Source of the DNA: Caldimonas tepidiphila
GTDB lineage: Bacteria > Pseudomonadota > Gammaproteobacteria > Burkholderiales > Burkholderiaceae_C
DNA: 64,000 bases
Assembly (NCBI RefSeq): GCF_003569765.1
Contig: NZ_KZ983957.1
Location: 62,001 to 126,000, forward strand
Direction: 5' to 3'
The notes beneath the pieces were generated by a model. The model did not search any database. It was not told the origin of the DNA and saw only the letters and a list, made by a program, of their open reading frames with translations. Shown here in pieces: positions 46,301 through 55,735 of the stretch. The stretch's first letter is position 1; every line of letters starts with the position of its first letter. The position numbers were made by a program, and so were the translations under genes.

Positions 46301-49300
46301 CGGCACCCGCGCCCCTCGATCTGCCGGAAGCGGCAGCGCAGCCCGCGACCGAGCCCGCGCCGCAGGCCTCCGCCACAGTGGAGGACCTCGCGCCCTCGTT
46401 CGACGCCCCAGTGTTCGCGCCGCAAGCCGTCGAGTCCCCGGAGATCCCGCCGGCCTCCGACGCGGCGGCCGATTTCCCGTTCGACGACTTCGACCTCGAG
46501 ATCGTCGCCGCCACGGAGGCCGTCGAGGCGCCCCTGCCGGAAGCGGCCACCCTCCTCGCGCCCGAGCCGGCGCCGGAGGCGGTCGGGCTGGCCGGCGAGG
46601 GCATGACGCCGACCGTCGAGCCGACTGAGCCGCCGGCCGTCGAGCCCGAAGCGGCCGTTGCGGACTCCGCGGTGTCCGGACTGCCGGCCGATTTGCCGTT
46701 CGAAGGCTTCGAGCTCGAGGTGGCCTCAGTCGTGGCCACCGTGGAGGAGCCGCCTGCGGTAGAGGCAGCTTCTTGCGTCCTGCCCGCCGCTGCCGAAGAG
46801 GGCCCGGTGCCGGCGGAGCAGGCCGACGCCTTCGACCCCGCCGACCTCGCGTCCCCGGTGACCGGGGAGGCCGAGGCGGTCGAGCTTCCTGCCCTGCAGG
46901 CGCCGTTCGATGCGGCGTTCGAGCTGCCGCCGCTCGAGGCCGAGCAAGGCGAGGGCGCCACACTGCCGGGCGAGGCTGCGGTCGAGTTCGTTGCCGATCT
47001 TTCCTCCGGCACGCCTGCTCCCGCGATCGCTACGGCCGAGGACGCGGTCGACGCGGCCCGGGTCGCCGAGTCCGCCGACACGTCTGCCTTGACGGTCGAG
47101 TTCTCGGCGCCGGATTTCGACCTGCTGTTCGGAACGGAGCCAGTGGCCGCCCCGGCGGCTCCGCAGCCCTCTGCGCAACAGGACGAAGCTGCGACCCTCC
47201 CGGCAGCGACCGCGATGGACGAGGCACCGGCCGCGTTCGCGCAGCGGACGGGCGACGCGGACGAGTCTGTCATCGGTGCGACGCCGGATGCCGTGCAGCC
47301 GGCCCTGCCGGAGCCCGGCGAGCCGGCCGAAGCGACTGCGGTCGCGGACCTCGGGGCGCTCGATTTCGAGTTCGAGATCCCGGCGCCGGGCGCCGAGCCG
47401 CCGTCCCATGACGCGGGTCGTATCGATTTCGATCTCGATTTCGGGCTTGCGGGTGCGGCAGCCGATGCCGCGGAATTCTCCACGCCCGCGCAGGGGGAGC
47501 CCGTGCCGGCCGAGTCGGTGTTGCCGCCGGAATTCGGCGTCTCCGATCTCGCCGCAGCTGCGGAGACGCTCCTGGCCGGGTTGGCGACGGAGCCGGCACA
47601 GGACGCGCTGCTCCCGGCCGAGCCGCAAGCGGTGTCCGCTGCGGCGGACGATCAGCCCGCTGCGCAGCCGGCGGCTGACCTCGCGGAGCCGGCCGGCGAC
47701 ATGCCGGACGCCGAGGCCGGTGCCTTCGCGGTCGAGGAGGAGCTCACGAGCAGCGACGACCTCGTCAAGGCCATCGGCCCGCTGCGGGTGGCGACGCCGC
47801 TGTTCAACATCTATCTCGCCGAGGCCGACGAGCTGTCGCTGCGACTGTGCGCCGAACTGGGCGAGTGGGCGGTGGAGCCGACCCAGCAGCCCAGCGAGCT
47901 CGCGATCGCCGCGGCCCACTCGCTTGCCGGCTGTTCCGCCACCGTGGGCTTCTCGGAACTGTCGCAGCTGGCGCGCCAGCTCGAGCATGCCCTGATGCGC
48001 ACGCAGACGATCGGCTTCGGCCTCCCGCAGGAAGCCTTGCTGTTCGGGGACGTGGCCGAGGAGATCCGCAGCCTGCTGCACCAGTTCGCCGCCGGCTTCC
48101 TCGGAAGCCCGCAGCCGCTGCTGCTCGAGCGCTTGGCTGCGCACGAACTGGATTCGGCGCAGCGCCTGGGCGAGGCGAACCGCAATCCCGCCGCGGCCGA
48201 CGAGCCGGAGATCGATCCGGCGGCCTTCGAGATGGAGCCGCTGCTCGGCGACGAGGCGCTGCTGCCCGCAGGCGTCGAGCCGGCGGCGTTTGCGGCATCC
48301 GGCGAGGACGACACGAGGAGCCCGGCGGCGCCGGCTTCAGAGGAGGCGATTCGTCCCGAGGAGCCCCAGGCGCTTCAGGAGCCGGCCGCGATGGAGGCGG
48401 TCGCCGCGCCGCCTGCCGACGAGGCCGACGCTGCGGAGCCTGTGCTTTTGCTGCCGGAATCCGGCGAGGTCGCGGCGCCGGCCGACGAGGCCGCCCCCGT
48501 GCCGCAGCCGGCCGCCGCGTCGCTGCGCGAGGACAGCGCGCTGGTCGAACTGATGCGCTCCGGCGTGACTTCGCTCGAGACGCTGGAGCCGCTGGCGCCG
48601 GTGACGCCGCGCACCGAGTCCGGGGTGCGGCGCCAGGACATCGACGACGATATCGATGCGGTCGACGCGGTCGATACCGACCTGTTCCCGATCTTCGAGG
48701 AGGAGGCCGAGGAACTGCTGCCCAAGCTGGCCGGCGAAATGCGCGAATGGCTGCAGCAGCCGGGCGAGCATGCGGTGGCCAATGCCTGCATGCGCACGCT
48801 GCACACCCTCAAGGGCGGTGCCCGCCTCGCCGGCGCGATGCGCTTGGGCGAGCTGGCCCACCGGCTCGAGACGAGCATCGAGCGCCTGATGGCGCGCGGC
48901 AACATCGTCTCCGCCGACGTGGAGGCGCTGCAGGCCAAGGTCGACGCGTTGGCGGCCACCTTCGAGGCCCTGCGCTCGATGGATGCGCAGGCCTATGCCG
49001 ACGCGGCGGCCCTGCTGCACGAGTCGGCTCAGCCCGCTGCGCCGCAGCCGGCCGCGATGCCGGTCGTGCCGGCCGGGTCCGTTGCGACCGAGATCGGCGC
49101 CGAGGCCGGTGCTCAGGCGCTGCTGCCTGCCGTCGAGTCCCTGCTGCCGATCGACTGGTCGCGCTTCACGCCGCATTCCGGGCTTGCGCGTGCCGCGGTC
49201 CCGCGCGGCACGTCGGGCGGCCAGACCCTGGTGCGGGTGCGCGCGCAGCTGCTCGACCGCCTCGTCGGCGAGGCGGGCGAGGTGAGCATCACGCGCGCGC

Positions 49301-51075
49301 GCCTGGAGGCGGAGCTCGGCAGCATCCGCAGCTCGGTGGTTGACCTGACCGACAACCTGGAGCGCCTGCGCCAGCAGCTGCGCGACATCGAGCTGCAGGC
49401 CGAGACCCAGATGGCCACCCGCATGGAGGCTGCCAAGGCCGAGGGCCACCAGTTCGATCCGCTCGAGTTCGACCGCTTCACGCGCTTCCAGGAAATCACG
49501 CGCATGATGGCCGAGTCGGTCAACGACGTGCACACCGTGCAGCGCACGCTGATGCGCACGCTGCAGACTGCCGAGGACGAGCTGGCCGCGCAGGCGCGGC
49601 TGACGCGCGACCTGCAGGACGACCTGCTGCGCACCCGCATGGTGGAGTTCGAGGGCATGTTCGAGCGCCTCTACCGCGTCGTGCGCCAGGCCGCCAAGGA
49701 GTCGGGCAAGCAGGTCCGGCTCGACATCGTCGGTGGCTCGATCGAGGTCGACCGCGGCGTCCTGGAGCGCATGACCGGTCCGTTCGAGCACCTGCTGCGC
49801 AACGCCGTGACGCACGGCATCGAGTCGCCCGAGCAGCGGGCGGCGGCGGGCAAGGACCCGATCGGCACCATCCTCATCTCGCTGCAGCAGGAGGGCAACG
49901 AGGTGATGGTGGAGTTCCGCGACGACGGGGCCGGCCTGAACCTGCAGCGCATCCGCGACAAGGCCGTCGCGTCCGGCAAGATCCACCCCGACGCCAGGCT
50001 CAGCGACGAGGAGACCGCGGCGCTGATCTTCCTGCCCGGCCTGACCACGGCCGAGACGGTGACCGAGCTGGCCGGGCGCGGCGTCGGCATGGACGTGGTG
50101 CGCTCGGAGGTCAACGCGATGGGCGGCCGCATCGAGACGGCGACCGCCGCCGGGCAGGGCACCCGCCTGCGCCTGGTGCTGCCGCTGACCACCGCGGTCA
50201 CCCAGGTGGTGATGCTGCGTTGCGGCGAGACGGTGGTCGGCGTGCCGGCGAGCCTGATCGAGATCGTGCGGCGCGGCCGCATTGAGGAGGTGGCGCACGC
50301 CCACGCGAGCGGCGTCTTCGCGGTCGGCGAGCAGTCGCTGCCGTTCTTCTGGCTCGGCGCGCTGCTGCAGTCCAGCGGCCACAGCAACGAGACGCCGGCG
50401 CGCACCGTGCCGGTCGTGATCGTGCGCAGCGCGAGCCAGCGGGTCGCACTGCATGTCGACGAGGTGCTCGGCCACCAGGAAGTGGTGGTGAAGAACCTCG
50501 GGCCGCAACTGTCGCGCCTGCCCGGCCTGGCCGGCATGACACTGCTCGCGTCCGGGGCGGTGGGTCTGATCTACAACCCGGTGGCGCTCGCCACGGTGTA
50601 CGGCAGGACGGCGCGCGAGCTGACGCTGCAGGCCCAGGCCGCGGGCGCACAGGCCGCCACGCCGAGTGCCCGCGAGGCTGCCGAGGCCGAGGCCGTCGTG
50701 CCGCTGGTGCTGGTGGTGGACGACTCGCTGACCGTGCGCCGCGTCACGCAGCGCCTGCTGGTGCGCGAGGGCTACCGCGTCGCGCTGGCCAAGGACGGCC
50801 TCGAGGCGCTGGAGCGGCTGGCGGAGGAGCGCCCGGCCGTGGTGCTCAGCGACATCGAGATGCCGCGCATGGACGGCTTCGATCTGGTGCGCAACATGCG
50901 CGCCGACGCGGGGCTGGCGCACCTGCCGGTTATCATGATCACTTCGCGGATCGCGCAGAAGCACCGCGACTATGCGGCCGAACTCGGCGTCGACCACTAC
51001 CTCGGCAAGCCTTACAGCGAGGAGGAGTTGTTGGGATTGATTGCGCAGTACTGCCGTGAGCAGCAACTCGTCTGA
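43393..51075 (+). CDS. chpA: ChpA/PilL-type hybrid chemosensory histidine kinase, 2560 aa
   Basis: The CheA-like kinase of the Pil-Chp pathway. Three Hpt domains have candidate phospho-accepting histidines: His785 (FHTLKGSARMVG), His1509 (AHSLAGCSATVG, degenerate) and His1804 (LHTLKGGARLAG). The dimerisation helix pair starts near 1950, the HATPase spans about 2120-2260 (GRGVGMDVV), then a CheW-like domain and a C-terminal receiver with Asp2487. Between about 860 and 1440 is an acidic, Ala/Pro-rich linker with a repeated FxxFxLE motif. The first 620 residues include helical degenerate Hpt-like domains. A 223-base gap with a small hairpin precedes it. Confidence 0.93.
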   Translation: MDSNRDTPPHDDLSALAWVQEELRKSLEASNKALHRFLKEAESAGASDVDDVDPAILRGARQQLHQSAGALELVGLSAAAHLLRAVEAAVQRFVLKPHKLDRAAVEVLERAAFALMDYLARLLAGRKVSPVALFPQYSAVQKLAGAERVHPADLWSFDWRWIELPAEPGIAARAADAAARNEMERLLLTMMRQPAAVAVVAARMSELCAGLGAQAPTLQTRSFWRLAAAFFQGQALGLLPNDVYTKRVASRVLAQFGQLGRGESEVSDRLAQDLLFFCAQCVPSQSTPAPRVAAVRRAYGLEQAVPVSYEESHLGRFDPALLLQARKRVAAAKDSWSAVAGGEMHRLHSLNEQFSLVGDSLRRIYPGGEVLAEALQQAVVQTVNARGALSAPLAMEVATSVLYLEASLEDADFDDPAQVSRTTRLAERITAVRHGQKPEPLEAWMEDLYRRVSDRQTMGSVVQELRASLSDAEEHIDQFFRKPEDVAALVTVPAQLGAMRGVLSVLGLKHASQAVVRMRDDVDALISGGSGEPGPAREAMFHRLAGNLSALGFLIDMVSVQPNLAKSLFVFDEATGELRPLMGRAVEHPLPAASSGESQAPAAPAFVPQAAQRPEAPPALVAALAVAQQPAAALAAEAAGLPPVPDAPPVAAEGASAAVPTVPEPMRPASLPVGPRAEVPAPVAEKPAAAPAMPHPAVAPAVPAATPASAPAAPVAAAPATLPPAVNPAPLLPPALVDEEVDAEMREIFLEEAAEVLVQAGEGLDQLAAHRGDADQLTVVRRAFHTLKGSARMVGLKDFGEAGWACEQLYNLWLAEQRPASKDLLSLSREVLAYMSAWVQEIAAGTPPTHQSPPVRVAADALRLEGRVVPLASIAIPHAEVQPAAAEPVATVPEAPAVEESALEQPVLPAVIDAGPAEPVLAVPDVALPLPSEAGEGMQDVAAPAIPATEPVVELSFDGFELEASSAAEAAPAPLDLPEAAAQPATEPAPQASATVEDLAPSFDAPVFAPQAVESPEIPPASDAAADFPFDDFDLEIVAATEAVEAPLPEAATLLAPEPAPEAVGLAGEGMTPTVEPTEPPAVEPEAAVADSAVSGLPADLPFEGFELEVASVVATVEEPPAVEAASCVLPAAAEEGPVPAEQADAFDPADLASPVTGEAEAVELPALQAPFDAAFELPPLEAEQGEGATLPGEAAVEFVADLSSGTPAPAIATAEDAVDAARVAESADTSALTVEFSAPDFDLLFGTEPVAAPAAPQPSAQQDEAATLPAATAMDEAPAAFAQRTGDADESVIGATPDAVQPALPEPGEPAEATAVADLGALDFEFEIPAPGAEPPSHDAGRIDFDLDFGLAGAAADAAEFSTPAQGEPVPAESVLPPEFGVSDLAAAAETLLAGLATEPAQDALLPAEPQAVSAAADDQPAAQPAADLAEPAGDMPDAEAGAFAVEEELTSSDDLVKAIGPLRVATPLFNIYLAEADELSLRLCAELGEWAVEPTQQPSELAIAAAHSLAGCSATVGFSELSQLARQLEHALMRTQTIGFGLPQEALLFGDVAEEIRSLLHQFAAGFLGSPQPLLLERLAAHELDSAQRLGEANRNPAAADEPEIDPAAFEMEPLLGDEALLPAGVEPAAFAASGEDDTRSPAAPASEEAIRPEEPQALQEPAAMEAVAAPPADEADAAEPVLLLPESGEVAAPADEAAPVPQPAAASLREDSALVELMRSGVTSLETLEPLAPVTPRTESGVRRQDIDDDIDAVDAVDTDLFPIFEEEAEELLPKLAGEMREWLQQPGEHAVANACMRTLHTLKGGARLAGAMRLGELAHRLETSIERLMARGNIVSADVEALQAKVDALAATFEALRSMDAQAYADAAALLHESAQPAAPQPAAMPVVPAGSVATEIGAEAGAQALLPAVESLLPIDWSRFTPHSGLARAAVPRGTSGGQTLVRVRAQLLDRLVGEAGEVSITRARLEAELGSIRSSVVDLTDNLERLRQQLRDIELQAETQMATRMEAAKAEGHQFDPLEFDRFTRFQEITRMMAESVNDVHTVQRTLMRTLQTAEDELAAQARLTRDLQDDLLRTRMVEFEGMFERLYRVVRQAAKESGKQVRLDIVGGSIEVDRGVLERMTGPFEHLLRNAVTHGIESPEQRAAAGKDPIGTILISLQQEGNEVMVEFRDDGAGLNLQRIRDKAVASGKIHPDARLSDEETAALIFLPGLTTAETVTELAGRGVGMDVVRSEVNAMGGRIETATAAGQGTRLRLVLPLTTAVTQVVMLRCGETVVGVPASLIEIVRRGRIEEVAHAHASGVFAVGEQSLPFFWLGALLQSSGHSNETPARTVPVVIVRSASQRVALHVDEVLGHQEVVVKNLGPQLSRLPGLAGMTLLASGAVGLIYNPVALATVYGRTARELTLQAQAAGAQAATPSAREAAEAEAVVPLVLVVDDSLTVRRVTQRLLVREGYRVALAKDGLEALERLAEERPAVVLSDIEMPRMDGFDLVRNMRADAGLAHLPVIMITSRIAQKHRDYAAELGVDHYLGKPYSEEELLGLIAQYCREQQLV

Positions 51076-52192
51076 GCCGTCCCGCAAGGACGAGGGGGGC
51101 AGCGACGCCCCCCGTGACGTCCCGGGTGCCGCAGCGGGCGCCGGGGCCGGCCAGCGGCCGCTGGAGCATGTGGCCGCGCTGACCGGCAACCGCGACCGCG
51201 AACTGCTCGACGTCACGCTCGTGACGGCGCTGATGGACCTGTTGCACTGCCGCTGCGTGAGCGCCTGCCGCCTGGTGGGCGACGCGCACGGGCAGCGCTG
51301 GCAGACGCGGGCCGCGCTGGAGGCCGGCGACCTCGCGCCCCTGTCCGACCCCCCCTGGCTGGAGCTCGACGAGCTGCCGCCGGCGCAGCAGCACCCGCTG
51401 CGGCTGGACTGCGTGCAGCGCGCCGCGGTGGTGCGGGAGGCGCAGCCGCACGGGGCGCTGACGCTGTTCCCGCTGCCCGGCGAGGGCGGGGCGGGCGGCG
51501 TGATCGAGGTCGCTTCGGCGGCGGCGCTCGGCGAGGAGACCGAGCGGCTCGTCGCCAGCATCCTGCGCATCTACCGCAACTTCGAGAGCCTGCTCGACTA
51601 CAGCGAGCGCGACACGCTGACGGGGCTGCTGAACCGCAAGAGCTTCGACGAGACCTTCCTGAAGTTCGTCGCCGCGCCCCGGCCGGCAGCGTCGTTGCCG
51701 CGCGGCGACGGCGAACGCCGCGACGCCGAGCAGGCAGCGCGCCGCTGGCTCGGCGTGGTCGACATCGATCATTTCAAGTCGGTCAACGACCGCTTCGGCC
51801 ACCTGATCGGCGACGAGGTGCTGCTGCTCGTCGCGCGACTGCTGCGCAGCACCTTCCGCTTCCAGGACCGGCTCTACCGCTTCGGCGGCGAGGAATTCGT
51901 GATCCTGCTGCACTGCGCCGACGAAGCCGAGGCGCTGTCGGCCTTCGAGCGCCTGCGCGGCAACATCGAGGGCTTCCGCTTCCCGCAGGTCGGCAGCGTC
52001 ACGGTGAGCGTCGGCTTCGCGGAGGCGAGGCCGGGCGACACGCCGGCGCTGGCCTTCCAGCGCGCCGACGAGGCGCTCTATCACGCCAAGCAGACCGGGC
52101 GCAACCGCGTCTGCAGCCATGCGGCGCTGCTGGCCAGCGGCGCGCTCGCGCCGCCGAGCGCACCGCAGACCGGCAGCATCGACCTGTTCTGA
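51056..52192 (+). CDS. GGDEF diguanylate cyclase overlapping chpA
   Basis: Probably makes cyclic di-GMP. The 378 residues have an N-terminal GAF-like or unassigned domain (about 30-165), a helical linker, then a GGDEF domain with an intact GGEEF (277-281). An RxxD inhibitory site (Arg268, Asp271) is exactly five residues before it, so product feedback is likely. The GTG start lies 20 bases before the chpA stop, so translation is probably coupled to the kinase. A TTG at 51041 is the other option. No membrane segment. Confidence 0.88.
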   Translation: MSSNSSEPSRKDEGGSDAPRDVPGAAAGAGAGQRPLEHVAALTGNRDRELLDVTLVTALMDLLHCRCVSACRLVGDAHGQRWQTRAALEAGDLAPLSDPPWLELDELPPAQQHPLRLDCVQRAAVVREAQPHGALTLFPLPGEGGAGGVIEVASAAALGEETERLVASILRIYRNFESLLDYSERDTLTGLLNRKSFDETFLKFVAAPRPAASLPRGDGERRDAEQAARRWLGVVDIDHFKSVNDRFGHLIGDEVLLLVARLLRSTFRFQDRLYRFGGEEFVILLHCADEAEALSAFERLRGNIEGFRFPQVGSVTVSVGFAEARPGDTPALAFQRADEALYHAKQTGRNRVCSHAALLASGALAPPSAPQTGSIDLF

Positions 52193-52213
52193 GGCAGCGG
52201 GGCCGCACCGGCC

Positions 52214-55200
52214 TCACAGCCGGTGCAGCGCGACCTCCCGCTCGTGGAAGGAGGCGGCCGCGAGCTCGTGCAGGTGGCGGTGGTGCGTGAACAGCAGCAC
52301 CTGCGCATGGGCCGAGAAGGCCAGCAGCGCGCGCAGGATCTGCTGCGCGCGCTCGTCGTCCGAGGTCATCAGCACGTCGTCGAGCACCAGAGGCATCGCG
52401 AAGCGGCCGGCCGCGCCGTGATCCGAGCGCACCGCCTGGGCCGCCAGCCGCAGCGCGAGGTAGAGCTGGTCGGCGGTGCCCTCGCTCATCGCGTCGAGCG
52501 CGACGCGGCGGCCGTCCTCGCGCTCGGCCAGCAGCACCGGCCCCTGCTCGCGCTCGTCGACCACCAGCCGCGTGTAGCGGCCGGCCGTCATCTGCTCGAA
52601 GTAGCGCGAGGCCTCGCCGAGCATCGGGCCCTGCGCGCGCTCGCGGAAGCGCCGCTGCGCCTCGTGCAGCAGCGCGCCGGCGAGTTTCAGCCGCGCCCAG
52701 GGCCGCACCGCCGAGCGCAGCCGTGCCGCGGCGAGCTCCAGAGCCTCGCGCTGCGCGGCGGCTTCGCCCGAGCCGTCCACTGCGTCGAGCGCCGCGCGCG
52801 CCTCGCGCTCGCGCCCGGCAGCGGCCTTCAACGCCGCTTCCTGCCGCTCGATCGCCTCCAGGCATTGCGCGCGCTGCTGCTCCAGCGCCGCCACGTCGAG
52901 GCCGGCGAGGCGCCGCGCCAGTTCCTCGCGCGGCTGGTCCGACGCGAGCGCGATCTGCCGTCGCAAGCGCTCCAGCTCGTCCCCTGCCTGCGCCTTGCGT
53001 TGCGCGCGCGCCTGCACCGCGGCGAGCCCGTCGCGCGCGACACCACCGGCGGCCTCGCACAGCGCGGCGAGCGTCGCTTCCTGCTGCGCGGCGAGCGTCT
53101 CGGCGCGCGCGAGCGCCGAGCGTGCCGACTCGCGGTCCTGCATGCTCAGCGCGCGCTGCTGCGCCGCGGCGCGGGCGGCGGCGAGCCGCTGCGCGAGCCG
53201 GTCGGCGAAGGCGCCGACATGCGGGGGCGGCGCCTCGCCGAGCAGGCCGGCGAGGTCGGCGGCCATCGCGCCGAGCGCCTCGGCCTGCGCCTGCAGCGCG
53301 TCGCGGCGCACGCGACGCGACGCGGTCTCGTCGTGCAGCGCCGCGAGCGCCATCAGCTCCTGCGCCCGCGCCTGCACCGCCGCGGCGCTGCTGCCCGCGG
53401 GCAGCAGCAGCCGCGCGTGCCAGCGCGACAGCGCCTCCAGCGGCTCGCGGCGCCGCGCCTCGAGCTCGGCGATCGCCTTTGCGCCGGCCTCGCGTTCACG
53501 GCGCAGCCGGCGCTGCTCGGCGTCGAAGGCTGCGCTGCGCGACTCCTGCTCGCGCAACGCGCGGGCCTGCTCCGCGCCGCGCGCCAGCAGAGCCGGCCAG
53601 GGCGTCTGCGGCGAGGGCGCCTCGCCTGGGAGCACCGCGCACAGTGCCTCGCGCGCCTGCCGGGCGGCCTCGTGCAGCTCGTGCTCGGCCTGCCCGGCCT
53701 CGGCGAGCTGCTGCGCGAGCTCGCGCGCCGCGTCGCAGCGCGCCTGCCACTGCCGCAGCGCCTGCGGCGCGAGCGCCGGCAGCGCGTGCTCGCGCAGCAG
53801 CCGCTGCCAGTCCTCGTCACGGGCCCGCGCACGGGCGGCGTTCTCGTCGAGCTGCGCGGCGATCCCGGCGAGGCGCGCGCCCATCTGCTCGATGCGCACG
53901 CCGCATTCCTCGACCTTCGCGGCGCGCTCGGCGTCGCGCTGCAGCAGGTCGGCCTGCCGGTCGGCCTCGGCCATCGCCGCCTCGAAGGCCGCCGGCAGCG
54001 GCAGGCCGGCGGCCCAGCATGCCACCCGGTCCCGCAGCCCGGCGGACGCATCCTCGGGGCCACCCACCTGCTTCACGAGCTGCCAGCCCTCGTCGCGACG
54101 GCGTCGCGCGTCGCGCAGGCTCGCGGCGGTGGCGACCTCGCCGCCCGCCTGCAGCGTGCGCAGGCGCAGCTGCTGCGCCGCCTCGTCGCGGCGCAGGTTG
54201 AGCTGCTCGTCCTCGAGCGTGCGGCGCGCCTGCGCGAGCGTCTCGGCGGCACGGTCGGCCGCGTCGATCTGCGCGTCGAGCAGCGGGCGCACGCCTGCGA
54301 GCGCGGCGGGCTCGCCGAGGCCCAGGTCGTGCAGCGCGCGCCGCAGCCGCTCGGCGAGCTGCTCGCGGCGCTGCTGCGCGGCGGCCTGGCGTGCCGGCAG
54401 CTCGCCGAGCGCGCGGGCGGCGGCGAGCGCCTCGTCGAGCCGCGGCAGCCGCTGCGGCTCGGGCGGCATCGGCCGCGCGGCCTCGTCGGCCCGCAGCTCG
54501 GCGTCGAGCCGCGCCTGCTGCTCGCGCAGCAGCTGCAGCCGCGCGTCGAGCTGCGCGAGCGCGTCGAGCTGCTGCTGCAGCGCGGCCTCGTCGGCGCGCG
54601 AGGGCGCGGCCGCCAGCAGCAGCTGCGGCGCCGTGCCCGGCGCGATGCGGGCGGCGCGCAGCGCGAAGTCGTCCTGCGCATGCGCGAGCGCGGCCTGCAG
54701 CTGCTGCAGCTCGGCGCGGCCCTGCTCGACCTGCTCGCGCATCGCGAGCAGCCGCTCGACCATCGCGGCGAGCTCGAGCACGCGGTCCTCCACCGTCAGC
54801 GCATCGAGCACTGCCTGCGCCGCCTGCAGCTGCCCGGCGGCGAGGCGCGCGTCGGACTGCGCGCGGGCGAGCGCGTCCTCGGCGCGCTCGCGCTGCCCGC
54901 ACGCGTCGGGCGGCAGGTCCGGCGCGTCGGCGAGCGCCGCGCAGTCGGCCTCGCGCAGCGCCAGCTCGCGCAGCAGCGGCGCGACGGTGCGCAGCTCGCC
55001 CAGCCCGGCAAGCCGCTGGCGCAGCGCGGCCAGCGCCTGCTCGGACTGCGCCAGCTCCTCGCCCGCCAGCTCGTGCGCGCGCTGCAGCTGCTTCCATTGC
55101 GCGGGCTTGGTCAGCGCGGCGCGGCAGGCCTGGCGCGCGTCCTCGATCTGGCGCCGCGCCTCGTTGATCGCCGCGGTGCTGGCGCGCGGGCTGTAGAACC

Positions 55201-55735
55201 GCTTCGCCTCGGCCTCGATCGACTCCAGCAGCGCGTTGACGCCCTGCGCGCCGGCGCTGGCGGCGAACAGCGCCGCGCCGAGCTCGCCGCGGCCGGCGAT
55301 CAGCTCGCGCCCGCCCTGGCGCAGTCGCGCGTGGTCGAGGCCGAACATCGCCTCGAACTCGGCGCGCGACAGCCGCCCCGTGAGCGCCGCCTCGTCGTCG
55401 GGCGACACGCGCCCGCCGCCGAGCGCCTCGCCGCTCTCGGGACAGCAGCGCGACAGCGTGTCGAGGCGGCCCTTGTGCCGCATCAGCCCGAGCAGCCGGC
55501 CGTCGCCGCCGACGAAGGCGCCTCCGACGCGCATGCGCTCGTAGGGGTGGACGAAGCTGTCGGCGCTGCGCATCGGGATGCCGAAGCGCAGGTCGCCCAT
55601 CGCGCGCAGCGCCGAGGACTTGCCGGCCTCGTTGGGGCCGTAGACCAGGTGCAGGCCGGCAGGCGAGGCCGAGAGGTCGAGCACGCGCTCGGTGAAGGGG
55701 CCGAAGGCCTTCAGGAACAGCCGCACGAGCTTCAT
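52214..55735 (-). CDS. YhaN/SbcC-like AAA ATPase
   Basis: An SMC-type ATPase of 1173 residues. Walker A GPNEAGKSS begins at 33 in the N-terminus; the C-terminus holds an SEGTADQLYLALRLA signature and Walker B LVLDDV near 1117-1121. Between them are long Ala/Arg/Gln-rich coiled coils. No CxxC zinc hook like that of SbcC/Rad50 is visible, which points to the Bacillus YhaN type. Its ATG overlaps the partner nuclease's stop (ATGA). Likely processes DNA ends. Confidence 0.88.
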   Translation of the reverse strand: MKLVRLFLKAFGPFTERVLDLSASPAGLHLVYGPNEAGKSSALRAMGDLRFGIPMRSADSFVHPYERMRVGGAFVGGDGRLLGLMRHKGRLDTLSRCCPESGEALGGGRVSPDDEAALTGRLSRAEFEAMFGLDHARLRQGGRELIAGRGELGAALFAASAGAQGVNALLESIEAEAKRFYSPRASTAAINEARRQIEDARQACRAALTKPAQWKQLQRAHELAGEELAQSEQALAALRQRLAGLGELRTVAPLLRELALREADCAALADAPDLPPDACGQRERAEDALARAQSDARLAAGQLQAAQAVLDALTVEDRVLELAAMVERLLAMREQVEQGRAELQQLQAALAHAQDDFALRAARIAPGTAPQLLLAAAPSRADEAALQQQLDALAQLDARLQLLREQQARLDAELRADEAARPMPPEPQRLPRLDEALAAARALGELPARQAAAQQRREQLAERLRRALHDLGLGEPAALAGVRPLLDAQIDAADRAAETLAQARRTLEDEQLNLRRDEAAQQLRLRTLQAGGEVATAASLRDARRRRDEGWQLVKQVGGPEDASAGLRDRVACWAAGLPLPAAFEAAMAEADRQADLLQRDAERAAKVEECGVRIEQMGARLAGIAAQLDENAARARARDEDWQRLLREHALPALAPQALRQWQARCDAARELAQQLAEAGQAEHELHEAARQAREALCAVLPGEAPSPQTPWPALLARGAEQARALREQESRSAAFDAEQRRLRREREAGAKAIAELEARRREPLEALSRWHARLLLPAGSSAAAVQARAQELMALAALHDETASRRVRRDALQAQAEALGAMAADLAGLLGEAPPPHVGAFADRLAQRLAAARAAAQQRALSMQDRESARSALARAETLAAQQEATLAALCEAAGGVARDGLAAVQARAQRKAQAGDELERLRRQIALASDQPREELARRLAGLDVAALEQQRAQCLEAIERQEAALKAAAGREREARAALDAVDGSGEAAAQREALELAAARLRSAVRPWARLKLAGALLHEAQRRFRERAQGPMLGEASRYFEQMTAGRYTRLVVDEREQGPVLLAEREDGRRVALDAMSEGTADQLYLALRLAAQAVRSDHGAAGRFAMPLVLDDVLMTSDDERAQQILRALLAFSAHAQVLLFTHHRHLHELAAASFHEREVALHRL

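Noticed and set aside
48337-51570. A 1077-codon frame antisense to chpA
   Set aside because: Same cause: third-position GC bias in chpA opens the opposite frame. No recognisable domains.
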